Below are positions 1 to 9,289 of a stretch of 64,000 nucleotides of DNA, one piece after another (the first letter of the stretch is position 1; each line of letters starts with the position of its first letter). The stretch covers positions 62,001 through 126,000 of the forward strand of contig JAEUIQ010000107.1 in the NCBI GenBank assembly GCA_016794985.1, written 5' to 3'. The stretch is from Planctomycetaceae bacterium. Its GTDB lineage: Bacteria > Planctomycetota > Planctomycetia > Pirellulales > Pirellulaceae. The notes below the pieces were generated by a model. It saw nothing but the letters and a program-made list of their open reading frames with translations. It did no database searches and had not been told where the DNA came from. The translations under genes and the position numbers were made by a program.

Positions 1-292
1 ACGGCAAGGTAGGCTTGGGGTGTTGTGCTTCCCAAAGGAATACCGCAGGCAAGTCAACCAAATGGGGAAGTTCACGCAGCGTTTCCAGTGTCGCCAAACC
101 GAGCCGCTCATCGGCCCAACCATCAATGACGACCAAGTCGAGAGCCAAATCCTTCGCGGCACGACTAGCCGCCAGTGCAGTCCGCGCGCTATGAACCTCG
201 AGACCCTGGTGGTGCAACGTCGCGGACAACCCCATCAAGGTCAGTGCGTCTGGGTCAATGACCAATACGACTGGTTGAATGCTACTAGTCAT
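1..292 (-). CDS. Response-regulator receiver-like protein, partial (left edge)
   Basis: The minus strand is open from an ATG at 292 to the window edge, giving the first 97 residues; the stop lies outside. The reading has the receiver pattern: a hydrophobic strand ending in acids (VLVIDPD, residues 9-15) and a second strand, LDLVVIDGWADE, that places Asp57 at the usual phospho-acceptor position. Receiver domains accept phosphate from a histidine kinase. Whether an output domain follows cannot be seen. A plus-strand frame across the same bases (20-301) is a shadow. The gene is divergent from the TPR lipoprotein at 556. The family call is by motif only. Confidence 0.72.
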   Translation of the reverse strand, partial: MTSSIQPVVLVIDPDALTLMGLSATLHHQGLEVHSARTALAASRAAKDLALDLVVIDGWADERLGLATLETLRELPHLVDLPAVFLWEAQHPKPTLP

Positions 293-555
293 GCTCGCTA
301 ATTCCAAAGCTCTGCAGGATTGCCATGCGATATTCGAGGCGTTGTTGGCGGCAAGTCCAGGTCGATCAAGAGCGGGGCCCTGTCCCAACAGTTTCGACCG
401 CTGAAAACAATTGCACGCGACAAAATGCTAGCGTTGGGAAGACATTTCTCGTGACCGTGGCATACAACCGGGGCCATCGCTAAGATCCGACTTTCCCAAA
501 TTCTCAGTTTCTGCTATTCCCGCCACGGAAGCGGACCGCCCGACAGGACAGTATT

Positions 556-2220
556 ATGAAGTGGCTGAACATGATTGGTGAATGGCAACGAAGAGGATTG
601 GGCTTCATTCTCGCAGGTTTGACTCTGATTGGCGGCTTGTTCACAACCACGGGATGTGGTTCTGGAAACGGAACGGCCAGTAATGATCAAGAATCTGCCG
701 ATCGTTTAGCTGGGGCCAAACCAGGCGTCAAGGAATCCAATCCAACAGTCGAGTCTCCCGGCGCCGGCCAGTCTACGGTCGATACGCCCGACAACATTTC
801 CGCGACATCCAACGCCTCGGTTGAAGGTAGTGAATGGTTGGAGCAGCAAGTGCGAAAAGCGGCCGAACTGCGTGGTGCGGGCGAGTACTTGGCAGAGGCT
901 CAGCATTGGAAGGATGTTGTCAGCTACTTAGAGCGAACCATCGGGGCCGGAAATTGGATCACTGCGGGAGCTCGATTGAGCCGACAGGTCGCCGTGCGAT
1001 TATCAGAATTGGAAGCCGATCAAATCCAAGAGTGGAAGCAGTTCGAAAAGTTAGAACAAGAGTATCTGCAAAATCGAGGCGAGATGACCGAGTTGCGAGT
1101 TGCCGGTCGAGTCACCTCCCAGCAGTATCTGACGGCGACTCAACAACAACTCGATATCTTAGACAAACAAGCCGCGATTGTTCAAAAATTGTTCGGCCAA
1201 CCAACGCATCTTCTCGCCAATTTGGCCGAGCATCAGGCCGAAACGCTGATGAGCGTGGAGCAATGGGAATCCGCATCGATCGCTGCCGAACGCTGTCTCT
1301 CGCTGCGACAAACGGTTATTCAGGTTCGGCACCCGGACACGGTGTCGGCACTGAAGATGTTGGGGCAAATTGCCCAGCAAATGAAGAATGATTCTTTGGC
1401 GGAAGATTGCTTGGTCAAAGCCACCCAATTCGCGGAGCAAGTTTGGGGCATCAAAAATATTCAATTTGCGACGTGTGCCAACGACTTGGGGGTCTTTTAC
1501 TACTCGCGAGAGAACAGCAAACCCAACGGGACGATGCGTGACTTCACGAAAGCCAATTATTGGTTGGATCGCGGACTGCAGATTCGGCGAGAAGTTTTGG
1601 GGGACGGTCATCGACTTGTCGCTCTGAGTCGCCGCAATTACGCGCTTTCGAAGATGGCTGAAGCAGCCACCAAACCCGCCGATCGTCAAGCATTGGATTT
1701 GGCTCTGGCTAATTCGCTTCTGAGCCTCTCGTTGGAAAATCTGCGACAAGGCGATGAAGAATCCTCACGCTCGCTTCAATGGCAAGTGCTGAGCGAAGCG
1801 GCTACGGTCAAGATGTTGTTGCATGAATATGCGGAAGCCGAAACGCTCCTCGCTGAGATTGCCGAACGCTGGCAGAAAGACCCCAGTCGTATGGTATTGC
1901 CGATGACTCCCGCCACACTTTTCTATCGCTGGGGGTTGGCGAGTGCCAAACAACGATCTCCCCACAAGTTGGTTGCTGCCGGGAAACTGATGCAACAATC
2001 GATTCGCTATGCAGAGACTGCGAATGAAGAGAAGACGGCAATCTCGGCGAAGCAAGCGCTGGCCAGACTGCAAGAGATTTCTCGCGAAGGATTGGAACAA
2101 GCAATCCCCGATCGCGCGATCGCAGGGACTCCGGGTGAGGCACCGGCAACAACCGAATCCGCGGAAAAAGCCGCTCCTGTACGAGTGGTTACTTTGCCTC
2201 CCGTCGATGACCAAAATTGA
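556..2220 (+). CDS. TPR-repeat lipoprotein
   Basis: A 554-residue protein starting at ATG 556. A hydrophobic segment at about residues 15-33 ends in TTTGC, a slightly atypical lipobox, so Cys34 is the likely lipidation site. A low-complexity linker follows, then helical repeats at about residues 215-420 resembling TPR/kinesin-light-chain units, including HPDTVSALKMLG. Such proteins are normally scaffolds, and no catalytic motif is visible. Its stop overlaps a possible TTG start of the next gene and lies 12 bases before that gene's ATG, so the two are probably co-transcribed. The specific role is unknown. Confidence 0.8.
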   Translation: MKWLNMIGEWQRRGLGFILAGLTLIGGLFTTTGCGSGNGTASNDQESADRLAGAKPGVKESNPTVESPGAGQSTVDTPDNISATSNASVEGSEWLEQQVRKAAELRGAGEYLAEAQHWKDVVSYLERTIGAGNWITAGARLSRQVAVRLSELEADQIQEWKQFEKLEQEYLQNRGEMTELRVAGRVTSQQYLTATQQQLDILDKQAAIVQKLFGQPTHLLANLAEHQAETLMSVEQWESASIAAERCLSLRQTVIQVRHPDTVSALKMLGQIAQQMKNDSLAEDCLVKATQFAEQVWGIKNIQFATCANDLGVFYYSRENSKPNGTMRDFTKANYWLDRGLQIRREVLGDGHRLVALSRRNYALSKMAEAATKPADRQALDLALANSLLSLSLENLRQGDEESSRSLQWQVLSEAATVKMLLHEYAEAETLLAEIAERWQKDPSRMVLPMTPATLFYRWGLASAKQRSPHKLVAAGKLMQQSIRYAETANEEKTAISAKQALARLQEISREGLEQAIPDRAIAGTPGEAPATTESAEKAAPVRVVTLPPVDDQN

Positions 2221-2231
2221 GAGTTGAACTT

Positions 2232-5200
2232 ATGCTGTCCTCTCGGGTATGGTTGAATCTTGGTAATTATCTTTGTTTTGGTCTCATGATCGCGACGAGC
2301 GGCGAGACCCTTGTCGCGCAAGTCCGACCTTTACTTCCAGATTCGGCCCAGAATCCATCGGAATCTGGAAGCCGTCTCGATCCGCTTGTCCCGCGGCGCA
2401 CCGATCTTCAATATCAACCACCGGTTGTCGATGCGCCGAAGCCCAACTCGTTGCAGCCAATACAAGCTTTGCCCAGTGGACCTCCATCCCATTCGGCAGC
2501 TTCCAGGACCAACGCAACGAATGCCACCAGTACGAGTGGGGCCTTCGAGACTTCCTCCAGTAACGATGCTGTTGAAAATCAAATAGTCGATCAGGTCTGG
2601 CAGGCCAACGATCGCCAAATGTTAATGTCCCCAGGACACCTGAACGATGTCGCATTCATCAATCCACAAATCGGTGTTGCGGTGGGCAATCGTGGCTTGA
2701 TTTGGCGCACCACGGACGGCGGGCGAAGATGGTCTGTCGTCAAGACCGAATGGACAGGCGAGCTGAATAGTATCGTCTTCGCGGATAACTTGAATGGTTG
2801 GATCGTTGGTGGTCACGCGCTGCCCATTCGCGGCTTGCATGAAGGGGTTGTTCTGAGGACACAAGACGGTGGCGTAACCTGGAAACGTCTAACTTCGACA
2901 TTGTTGCCGATGTTGAATCGCGTGGGTTACGACTCGCAAAACAAAGTCCTGTGGGCAGTCAGTGAAGTGGATGGTCAGTATCCGTCTGGACTGTTCGAAA
3001 GTTCCGATCTTGGTCAGAACTGGAATGATGTCACAGTCACACTCGAGGCAGCTTCGACGGCTGGCACCCCGTCGAACCAAGCGATTGTGGCTGTGTCGCC
3101 AACGACTGCCGATGCGATTGCGAATGTGGCCATTCGTGTGGGCGAAGAGTGGATCTTGTCGAATCGCATCGGCGTGTTTCGCTGCGTCCGTGATCGCGCC
3201 ACGCCGGTTGTGATCTCGAGTTCCGTCGCGGTGAACTCGAGCGGTCATGCTTCGGGCATTCGTTTTCGAGATATTCGTGTTTTAGGGAATCGGTTGGTTG
3301 GATTAGGAACGGACGGGGTTCCATACGTATCGCGAAATCGAGGACAGATGTGGGAGCCGCTACCGGGTCTGCCTGAGTCCGCTGCCGCGAACAATGTGGC
3401 CGTTCTCGGGACCTTTGGTGAATCCGTCTGGGTCGCTCCAAGCTTCGGACAAGTCCTGTACCGCTTTCATGCGCCAAGCCAGACTTGGCAAGAACAGAGA
3501 CTACCCGGAGCCACCAGCATCAATGGTCTGCATTTTGCCGACGAACGCGTTGGTTGGATCATTGGCACGAATGGTCAAGTATTTCGGACTCTCGACGGCG
3601 GGCAATCGTGGCAGTATTTGCATCGCTCGCACAGTAATTTAGCCGTCCTGGTTGTGGCGGCCTGTGCCGAAGATATCCCAGCCGAGCTGTTGGCTCACTT
3701 GGCCGTCAATCAAGGGCTTCAAGTCGGCGTCTTATGTGGTTCGTCGCGAGTTCCTGCGGCGGTGATGAAGCAAGCATTCTGGCAGAATGAAATTGCCACT
3801 GTCATTTTGGATCCGACGGTATTTGATCCTCGGGTTCCTAATGATGTTGCCGCGCACTACGTCGCTCGCTACTTGAACTCGTTTCTTCCGCGCATCATCC
3901 TGGCTTGCCCTCCCGTTGCCCGAGTCACAGCACTGCCGGCACAGGATGTAAAAACCAACTTGCAGGTTCAACCTGCATTATGGTTCGATGTCGCGCAGCG
4001 CCAGCAACATGACCCAGCGCAGGGGGTCGCCATGATTGCTACGATTGTCAATCGTGATGGGGAAACCAGTCTCTCGAGTCACGCTTTGGCGACCAACCTT
4101 GGACAACTACTAAGCGATGTTGCCTGGCCTAGCACACAGATTGTGGCAACGTGGCAAGCCAATCCTAACGAGTTTGGCGCGACATGGTCTCCACAAACTT
4201 GGGGAATCAAGCGTTTGGCGACGTTGGCTCCGTCCGACATGAGTTGGCTCCATACGCAAACTGCCGCCAAAGATTCCTTTGCTCGAACGTTGGCCACTCG
4301 ACCGGTTCGCGCGCGAACTTCCGCGACGAATTTGGACGCGATCAATCAAATGGCCCGCAAATTTACATGGATTCAACAGATGGGGCGAGTTGAAACGGCC
4401 CATTCGGCGGATCGAGAGTTGTGGCGGAGCGAGGTGGAAAAGCAGTTATGGATCCCGGATTCGCTGCATCCGATCTGGATGGTCGATCTGGCCAGTTACT
4501 GCGAGGCCAACGGTGACGCTCGGAAAGCCACACTAGCTCGATATCAAGTCGTGCAACACCATCTCGACACGCCTTCGAGTTTGACGGCCCTCTTGCCGAC
4601 GCTCACGTGGTTGATCAGTGATGAAGCGCAGTGGGAAAACCGCCTGGACGCGCGCCGAGACCGCTTGAAGCGATTTGCTGAATTGCAGCAGTTGTTTGCG
4701 TTGGAGGAAGCCGAGGGTGAACTCACCGCTGAGGAACGCCGCACCAAAACGCTGCAACGATTCGGGATTGAGCCTGGCATGGAATCACAAGTGTCGGCCG
4801 CTGCGATTGAAAAGATATTGTTGTTGGATCAAGCTCAGCGAGAAGCAACTCGACAAGGTCGTATCGATCCCGATCCTGAGATTGTTCGTCAGTCTGCAGT
4901 ACCACAAACAAAAATGTCGCGTGAAACGAGAACGAAACAATTCGCGAACCAATTGGGTCAACTCGAACATCATACCACCACCGTGTCGTGGGACGCGGAA
5001 TTGTCCCCCGATGCACCGATGGCCGCGACCACCACTGCCGCGCCAACGACCTCGATTGTTGATGCGACTTTCGAACAGCGATTAGACATCGCCGACAAGC
5101 TGATTCGTCAAGCGGAATCCATTTGGCCATCACTCAACGGCCTTCCGGAATGGTGGCGGATCAAAGCTCGGGTCAAGCAAGAGCGGCGGGATGTGGCTCA

Positions 5201-5954
5201 AGCGGAAGTCGCTTGGAACAAGTTGGTCGAGATAGCTCAACAACCATTACTACAACAATCACTTTATCGGACCCGTGATTCTGTCGCAGAACTCGAAGGG
5301 CAACGCTTTGTCTCGTTGGCCCGGTCCGAATACGGGGATAAGTTTCGCTTGGAATCTCTGGGCACGGAACAAACGGTCCATCTCACGTCCCAACGCCATC
5401 ATGGCGAAGTACAACTTCCGATTCGGATACTTCCGGTTCAATGGACCTTGGAGCGACCTTACTTGGACGGTCAGTTGAACGAATCTTTTTGGTCGACCTC
5501 GGAAACAGAGGCCCCAATCGTTCTGGCGCATGACGAACAGTTCTTATTCATCGCCATGCGTATTCCAGCCCACCGACTGCCTGGCGACGAACTCGCCAAT
5601 CCTCGTCCCAGCGAGAGTGGGCCACGTGGTCGCGATCAAGCGATTCTAGAAAAAAGTATTGTGCTGACCATCGATACAGATGCCGACGAATCCCATGGCT
5701 TCGAAATCTACTTTGACGCTTTCGGACAAATCAGCGAGCGACAACATGGCCAACTGAACTGGAACCCTAATTTGTTCGTAGCCCGACAACTGGAATCCGA
5801 CGCGGTCGTCATCGAACTTGCGATCGACTTGGAAGATTTGGCGCCGATTCGGGATGGCAAGCCTTGGCACGTTCGCGTTGATGTCCCCGGCCGACCGTCG
5901 GACCATTGTATCGACAAAGGCTGGTTCCAATTGGTGAACGTCTTTGGTCCGTAA
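2232..5954 (+). CDS. Giant secreted YCF48-like propeller protein with C-terminal CBM9-like domain
   Basis: The ATG at 2232 gives 1240 residues. An in-frame TTG at 2217 that overlaps the previous stop is an alternative start. An N-terminal signal peptide ends near AQV. Residues 130-460 hold BNR/YCF48-type blades with repeated signatures WRTTDGGRRW, LRTQDGGVTW, FESSDLGQNW and FRTLDGGQSW. The middle part, about 460-1060, is alpha/beta then helical and not recognised. The last 170 residues (YLDGQLNESFW onward) resemble family-9 carbohydrate-binding/DOMON-like sandwiches seen in planctomycete secreted proteins. The gene is convergent with the next one, with a one-base gap. It is probably a cell-surface or periplasmic protein; no enzyme activity can be assigned. 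Confidence 0.78.
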   Translation: MLSSRVWLNLGNYLCFGLMIATSGETLVAQVRPLLPDSAQNPSESGSRLDPLVPRRTDLQYQPPVVDAPKPNSLQPIQALPSGPPSHSAASRTNATNATSTSGAFETSSSNDAVENQIVDQVWQANDRQMLMSPGHLNDVAFINPQIGVAVGNRGLIWRTTDGGRRWSVVKTEWTGELNSIVFADNLNGWIVGGHALPIRGLHEGVVLRTQDGGVTWKRLTSTLLPMLNRVGYDSQNKVLWAVSEVDGQYPSGLFESSDLGQNWNDVTVTLEAASTAGTPSNQAIVAVSPTTADAIANVAIRVGEEWILSNRIGVFRCVRDRATPVVISSSVAVNSSGHASGIRFRDIRVLGNRLVGLGTDGVPYVSRNRGQMWEPLPGLPESAAANNVAVLGTFGESVWVAPSFGQVLYRFHAPSQTWQEQRLPGATSINGLHFADERVGWIIGTNGQVFRTLDGGQSWQYLHRSHSNLAVLVVAACAEDIPAELLAHLAVNQGLQVGVLCGSSRVPAAVMKQAFWQNEIATVILDPTVFDPRVPNDVAAHYVARYLNSFLPRIILACPPVARVTALPAQDVKTNLQVQPALWFDVAQRQQHDPAQGVAMIATIVNRDGETSLSSHALATNLGQLLSDVAWPSTQIVATWQANPNEFGATWSPQTWGIKRLATLAPSDMSWLHTQTAAKDSFARTLATRPVRARTSATNLDAINQMARKFTWIQQMGRVETAHSADRELWRSEVEKQLWIPDSLHPIWMVDLASYCEANGDARKATLARYQVVQHHLDTPSSLTALLPTLTWLISDEAQWENRLDARRDRLKRFAELQQLFALEEAEGELTAEERRTKTLQRFGIEPGMESQVSAAAIEKILLLDQAQREATRQGRIDPDPEIVRQSAVPQTKMSRETRTKQFANQLGQLEHHTTTVSWDAELSPDAPMAATTTAAPTTSIVDATFEQRLDIADKLIRQAESIWPSLNGLPEWWRIKARVKQERRDVAQAEVAWNKLVEIAQQPLLQQSLYRTRDSVAELEGQRFVSLARSEYGDKFRLESLGTEQTVHLTSQRHHGEVQLPIRILPVQWTLERPYLDGQLNESFWSTSETEAPIVLAHDEQFLFIAMRIPAHRLPGDELANPRPSESGPRGRDQAILEKSIVLTIDTDADESHGFEIYFDAFGQISERQHGQLNWNPNLFVARQLESDAVVIELAIDLEDLAPIRDGKPWHVRVDVPGRPSDHCIDKGWFQLVNVFGP

Positions 5955-5955
5955 G

Positions 5956-7395
5956 TCAGGCCAGCGACGCTTGGTTGGCGGCGGCCATCAAATAATTGTC
6001 AACGTCATTTGAAACAATCACACCGTAGTTGATCGTCCCTAACCACCCGGACATGATGATGCCAACGCTTCCGGCATGAAACAGCCCAGGGATTTGTTGC
6101 GGCAATTCGCGGCTGACTGCCAAGCCTTCAAACTTGGTTCCGAAGCTTGATCCGTGATAATGCATGGTATAGTGATGAAAAGTCCTCGGCGTCGCCGCTT
6201 CTACATGCACGATTTTTTCACGGCAATTCGGCAAATACTTTTCTAAGGCGTCCAGCGTCGTTTCGATCAAATCTTGCTTGCTGGCTTGGTAGGATTCTTC
6301 ATCGAGATTGGACCAATCTTCCCAGCGTGCGTTGGTGCTAGACACGATCAAGTGGCGGGCTTTGCCTTCGGGACGCATGTCGGGGTAATAGAAACTAAAC
6401 GTGCGGCTGGTGATGTCGCGGCTCAACAGCAAATCGGTTTGAAAGCGATGGGCGGTGGAACTAAACAACAGATCACCGGTGGACCGATCGACGGTTTGAT
6501 CTGGGGCCAACGCCATGTAAACCTGAGTACTGGAGTTGTTCATGCGAACGGCACGCGCTTGGTCGCAGAAGTTTCGATCCAGATATTCTTCACCAACCAA
6601 GTTAAACAGCGTGTTCAATAAGTTGGCGTTCGAGACGACCACCGGCGTTTGGATCGTTCGGCCACCGACTTTGACCCCGACGACCTTGCCACCTTCGACC
6701 AAGACTTTCTCGGCAGGGCTATTGATCGCGATGTCGACACCGTTAGCTTCCAGCTCCTTTTGCATCAGCTTGATCAGTCGATCTGTGCCTCCACGAAAAA
6801 CGTAAACGCCTTTGGACATGAAGTTTGAAAACACAATTCCATAGGTGATCGCGGGATCTTCCAAAGTCGAACCATTGGCGTAGGTGATGGGCTCCATCAA
6901 CAACCGCACGACATCCTCGCGACCCGGAAAGAACTTTTCAAACAATTGACCGGTCGTCGTTTCCTGTTCATCGTAGAAATTCATTCCCCGAGCGGTATCA
7001 AAGAAATCCTGAATAACTTGAGGAGCGATCCCGAATTGAGTTTGCAACAGCTGAGTAAAATCCTCCCGGTTGTACTTCGTCGTCAACGAAAACATCGGGT
7101 TGTCAAAGCGAACGCCGTCCAGTGGCACGATCGAATCCGCAATTTCCGCAGACCAGTAGCGTTTGCAACTCTTCACCATGCCATACGGGAATCCGTGCAA
7201 GGAAATGTCGAAGATGTGCCCCCCCGGCCGTTTGAACCAAGTCGCCAAGCCGCCCAATTTGTAATGTTGTTCCAAGAGCAGAACTCGCCGACCTTGACGG
7301 CCGAGAATGTTGGCGGCAGTCAACCCACCCAAGCCGCTACCGATCACGACGACATCGTAACGATTTTGAACGTCTTTTAGAAAATCCTTGGGCAT
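5956..7395 (-). CDS. CrtI/phytoene-desaturase-like FAD oxidoreductase
   Basis: A 479-residue protein with an N-terminal Rossmann FAD motif (VVVIGSGLGGLTAANILG, then an acidic strand end LLLEQ) and a C-terminal flavin-contact segment (GLFHAGSVGIIMSGWLGTINYG). Length and architecture fit the carotenoid desaturase/isomerase and retinol saturase-like amine-oxidase superfamily. It lies 25 bases downstream of another FAD oxidoreductase and in line with ACP and ketosynthase genes. The substrate is therefore more likely an ACP-bound or lipid polyene than a classical carotenoid; no phytoene synthase is nearby. The enzyme family is fairly sure; the reaction is inferred. Confidence 0.85.
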   Translation of the reverse strand: MPKDFLKDVQNRYDVVVIGSGLGGLTAANILGRQGRRVLLLEQHYKLGGLATWFKRPGGHIFDISLHGFPYGMVKSCKRYWSAEIADSIVPLDGVRFDNPMFSLTTKYNREDFTQLLQTQFGIAPQVIQDFFDTARGMNFYDEQETTTGQLFEKFFPGREDVVRLLMEPITYANGSTLEDPAITYGIVFSNFMSKGVYVFRGGTDRLIKLMQKELEANGVDIAINSPAEKVLVEGGKVVGVKVGGRTIQTPVVVSNANLLNTLFNLVGEEYLDRNFCDQARAVRMNNSSTQVYMALAPDQTVDRSTGDLLFSSTAHRFQTDLLLSRDITSRTFSFYYPDMRPEGKARHLIVSSTNARWEDWSNLDEESYQASKQDLIETTLDALEKYLPNCREKIVHVEAATPRTFHHYTMHYHGSSFGTKFEGLAVSRELPQQIPGLFHAGSVGIIMSGWLGTINYGVIVSNDVDNYLMAAANQASLA

Positions 7396-7420
7396 AAATT
7401 AGCTCGCAATAATTCACAGA

Positions 7421-8812
7421 CTACTTGAGACAGTATTGATTGGCGATCGAAATCCCACTGATGATCGCACCAACGATTCCGACAAAACCTTGGTCAGTAC
7501 CGCATACAAATACGTTTTCCAACTGCGTCCGTCCATCGAGTCGCTTTTGCGGAGCCCCGTACACCGCTCCGTTGTCGTGCCAAGTAAATCTCTTGATGGT
7601 CTTCGGCGTGAACATGTCTGTGTCAATGGCGTGATGCCGAAACTCAGGTACGAACCTTACCGCACTGTCACTCGAACGATCGTACCACAGCAATTTTTCG
7701 CGACGATAATCTGCTTCGTTCAAGCCGTTCCACTTTTCAAAGTTGGCAATCGAAGTGATTCGGACCACACCTTCGGGCAACTGTTGGGCGTCATCATACA
7801 GGTAGTTATTCGGCGAGCAAACAACGCCGGTCCGCAAATCGCACAATTCATGCTGCGGCGGCTGCCAATGAAACCGATCGCTGTCGTTGTAAAAGACAAT
7901 TGTATCGTTGAGTCCCAACTGGGATGGTTGGCAATTCAATGTGGTAATTGTCTCGATAAAAGTCAGTTGCCCCGCCTCATCTCCGACCACTTCATCTTGA
8001 TTTCCCAGCATTCGTTGAGTTTCGACCCAACCGGCCGAAGACAAGATGCGTTTGGCTTGAATTTCCCGTCCGTCTTCCAATATCACGCCCACCGCACGCC
8101 CGTTTTCGCTGACAATCTTTTCGACGCCGTGCCGCAGCAATAGTTGTCCACCCAACGAGCGAAACTTTTTTACCAAGTGTTTAAGGATCAGACGCACGCC
8201 GCGCAAGGGTCGAGCGAATCCTTCCAGAAAGATGCTGCGAAACATGATACAGAATTGGCCCCAATCCATATCATGGACGCGAGCGTTGCCGTACCACATC
8301 AGCGGACAAAGCAACATTTCAATCAACATTGGTTCCGAAAAAATCTGCCCCAAAACTTTTCGAGTTGAAATTTCAAACGAAGCCTGATCCAGGTCATCGT
8401 AGTCCAAAACTTGCGAACGCAAGTTGGAGAAGGCGTCGATTTGGTGCGGGAAACAGCGGGCGATTTCGGATTCGAGCAAGCGAATGTCGTTGGAGAAAGC
8501 CAAGTGGACGCCCGGGAAAGCGATTCGAGACTGTTGTTGCTGAGCGAGGGCAAAGTCTTCCCACTGAAACCGCAATTGCCGCAAGAGTCGCGACAAAGGC
8601 CCCTTTTTCGCGCCCTTGGGAGTAAAGTTTGTGACCGCGTGCAAACCCACGTCGTAATCGCGGCCACCGGCTCGATAAAAAGAATTCAGTCCACCGATCG
8701 TCTTGTGCTTTTCGACGATCGCCACGCTTTGATCGTAATAGGCCAAGCGAATCCCAGCCGCCAAGCCGCTCATGCCAGCACCGATAATCAAGGTATCGTA
8801 AGCTTCGGCCAT
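7421..8812 (-). CDS. FAD-dependent phytoene-desaturase-like oxidoreductase (second copy)
   Basis: A 463-residue protein with a dinucleotide-binding start (DTLIIGAGMSGLAAGIRLAYY) and the GGLNSF segment typical of the CrtI/amine-oxidase group. The C-terminus (VFVCGTDQGFVGIVGAIISGI) matches the closing FAD motif of the family. It is clearly different in sequence from the neighbour at 5956-7395, so this is a pair of paralogous desaturases or isomerases rather than a recent duplication. The order ketosynthase, ACP, this gene, next oxidoreductase suggests one transcript. It probably introduces or isomerises double bonds in an acyl-ACP-derived product. Confidence 0.84.
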   Translation of the reverse strand: MAEAYDTLIIGAGMSGLAAGIRLAYYDQSVAIVEKHKTIGGLNSFYRAGGRDYDVGLHAVTNFTPKGAKKGPLSRLLRQLRFQWEDFALAQQQQSRIAFPGVHLAFSNDIRLLESEIARCFPHQIDAFSNLRSQVLDYDDLDQASFEISTRKVLGQIFSEPMLIEMLLCPLMWYGNARVHDMDWGQFCIMFRSIFLEGFARPLRGVRLILKHLVKKFRSLGGQLLLRHGVEKIVSENGRAVGVILEDGREIQAKRILSSAGWVETQRMLGNQDEVVGDEAGQLTFIETITTLNCQPSQLGLNDTIVFYNDSDRFHWQPPQHELCDLRTGVVCSPNNYLYDDAQQLPEGVVRITSIANFEKWNGLNEADYRREKLLWYDRSSDSAVRFVPEFRHHAIDTDMFTPKTIKRFTWHDNGAVYGAPQKRLDGRTQLENVFVCGTDQGFVGIVGAIISGISIANQYCLK

Positions 8813-8933
8813 GGAAGGTGCTGACTAATGTACAAAAAGAGCGTAGGTTGAAAGCATGTGCCGCAACGCGAGGAAGCTCGATTCGCCAAGCCCAGAAGCT
8901 CGGGTCTCGGTTTCGGTTCCACGCTGCCGCCCG

Positions 8934-9191
8934 CTACTTGGCGATGGTCGCCATCTTCGGCGTCAAATAGCTGACAGTACTGTTCATCGATGCCAATTGG
9001 ACGTACTCGTCTTCCGGAATCTGGACCCGGTACCGCTTCCGCAGCTCCATGACGATGTCCAAGAAATCCATACTGTCCAACTCCAGTTGTTCTCGGAAGG
9101 CGATGGCATCATCCAGAGTACCCAGATCTTCATCGGGGGCGATATCGCCCAGGATTTCGATGATGACTTCGCGAATTTCCTCTGGAGCCAT
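8934..9191 (-). CDS. Acyl carrier protein
   Basis: Starting at the ATG at 9191 gives 85 residues, the usual ACP size; a longer frame to 9266 adds 25 residues without family similarity. The protein is acidic and has the phosphopantetheine site as LELDSMDFLDIV, with Ser40 as the attachment residue in the DSM variant of the usual DSL. A GGGA lies about 7 bases before the start. It lies between the ketosynthase and the FAD oxidoreductases, so it is likely a dedicated carrier for this cluster rather than the housekeeping ACP. Confidence 0.9.
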   Translation of the reverse strand: MAPEEIREVIIEILGDIAPDEDLGTLDDAIAFREQLELDSMDFLDIVMELRKRYRVQIPEDEYVQLASMNSTVSYLTPKMATIAK

Positions 9192-9289
9192 GTCCCAATT
9201 TCTCCCAACTTCCTTTAAACAACCGTTCCGTATCTGGTAATGACTGTCCCCAGCCAGACTCCCCATTATGCAAATAATCGGGCCGTCCT

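Noticed and set aside
20..301. Plus-strand 93-residue frame at the left edge
   Set aside because: The opposite strand encodes a receiver domain with an aligned phospho-acceptor Asp.
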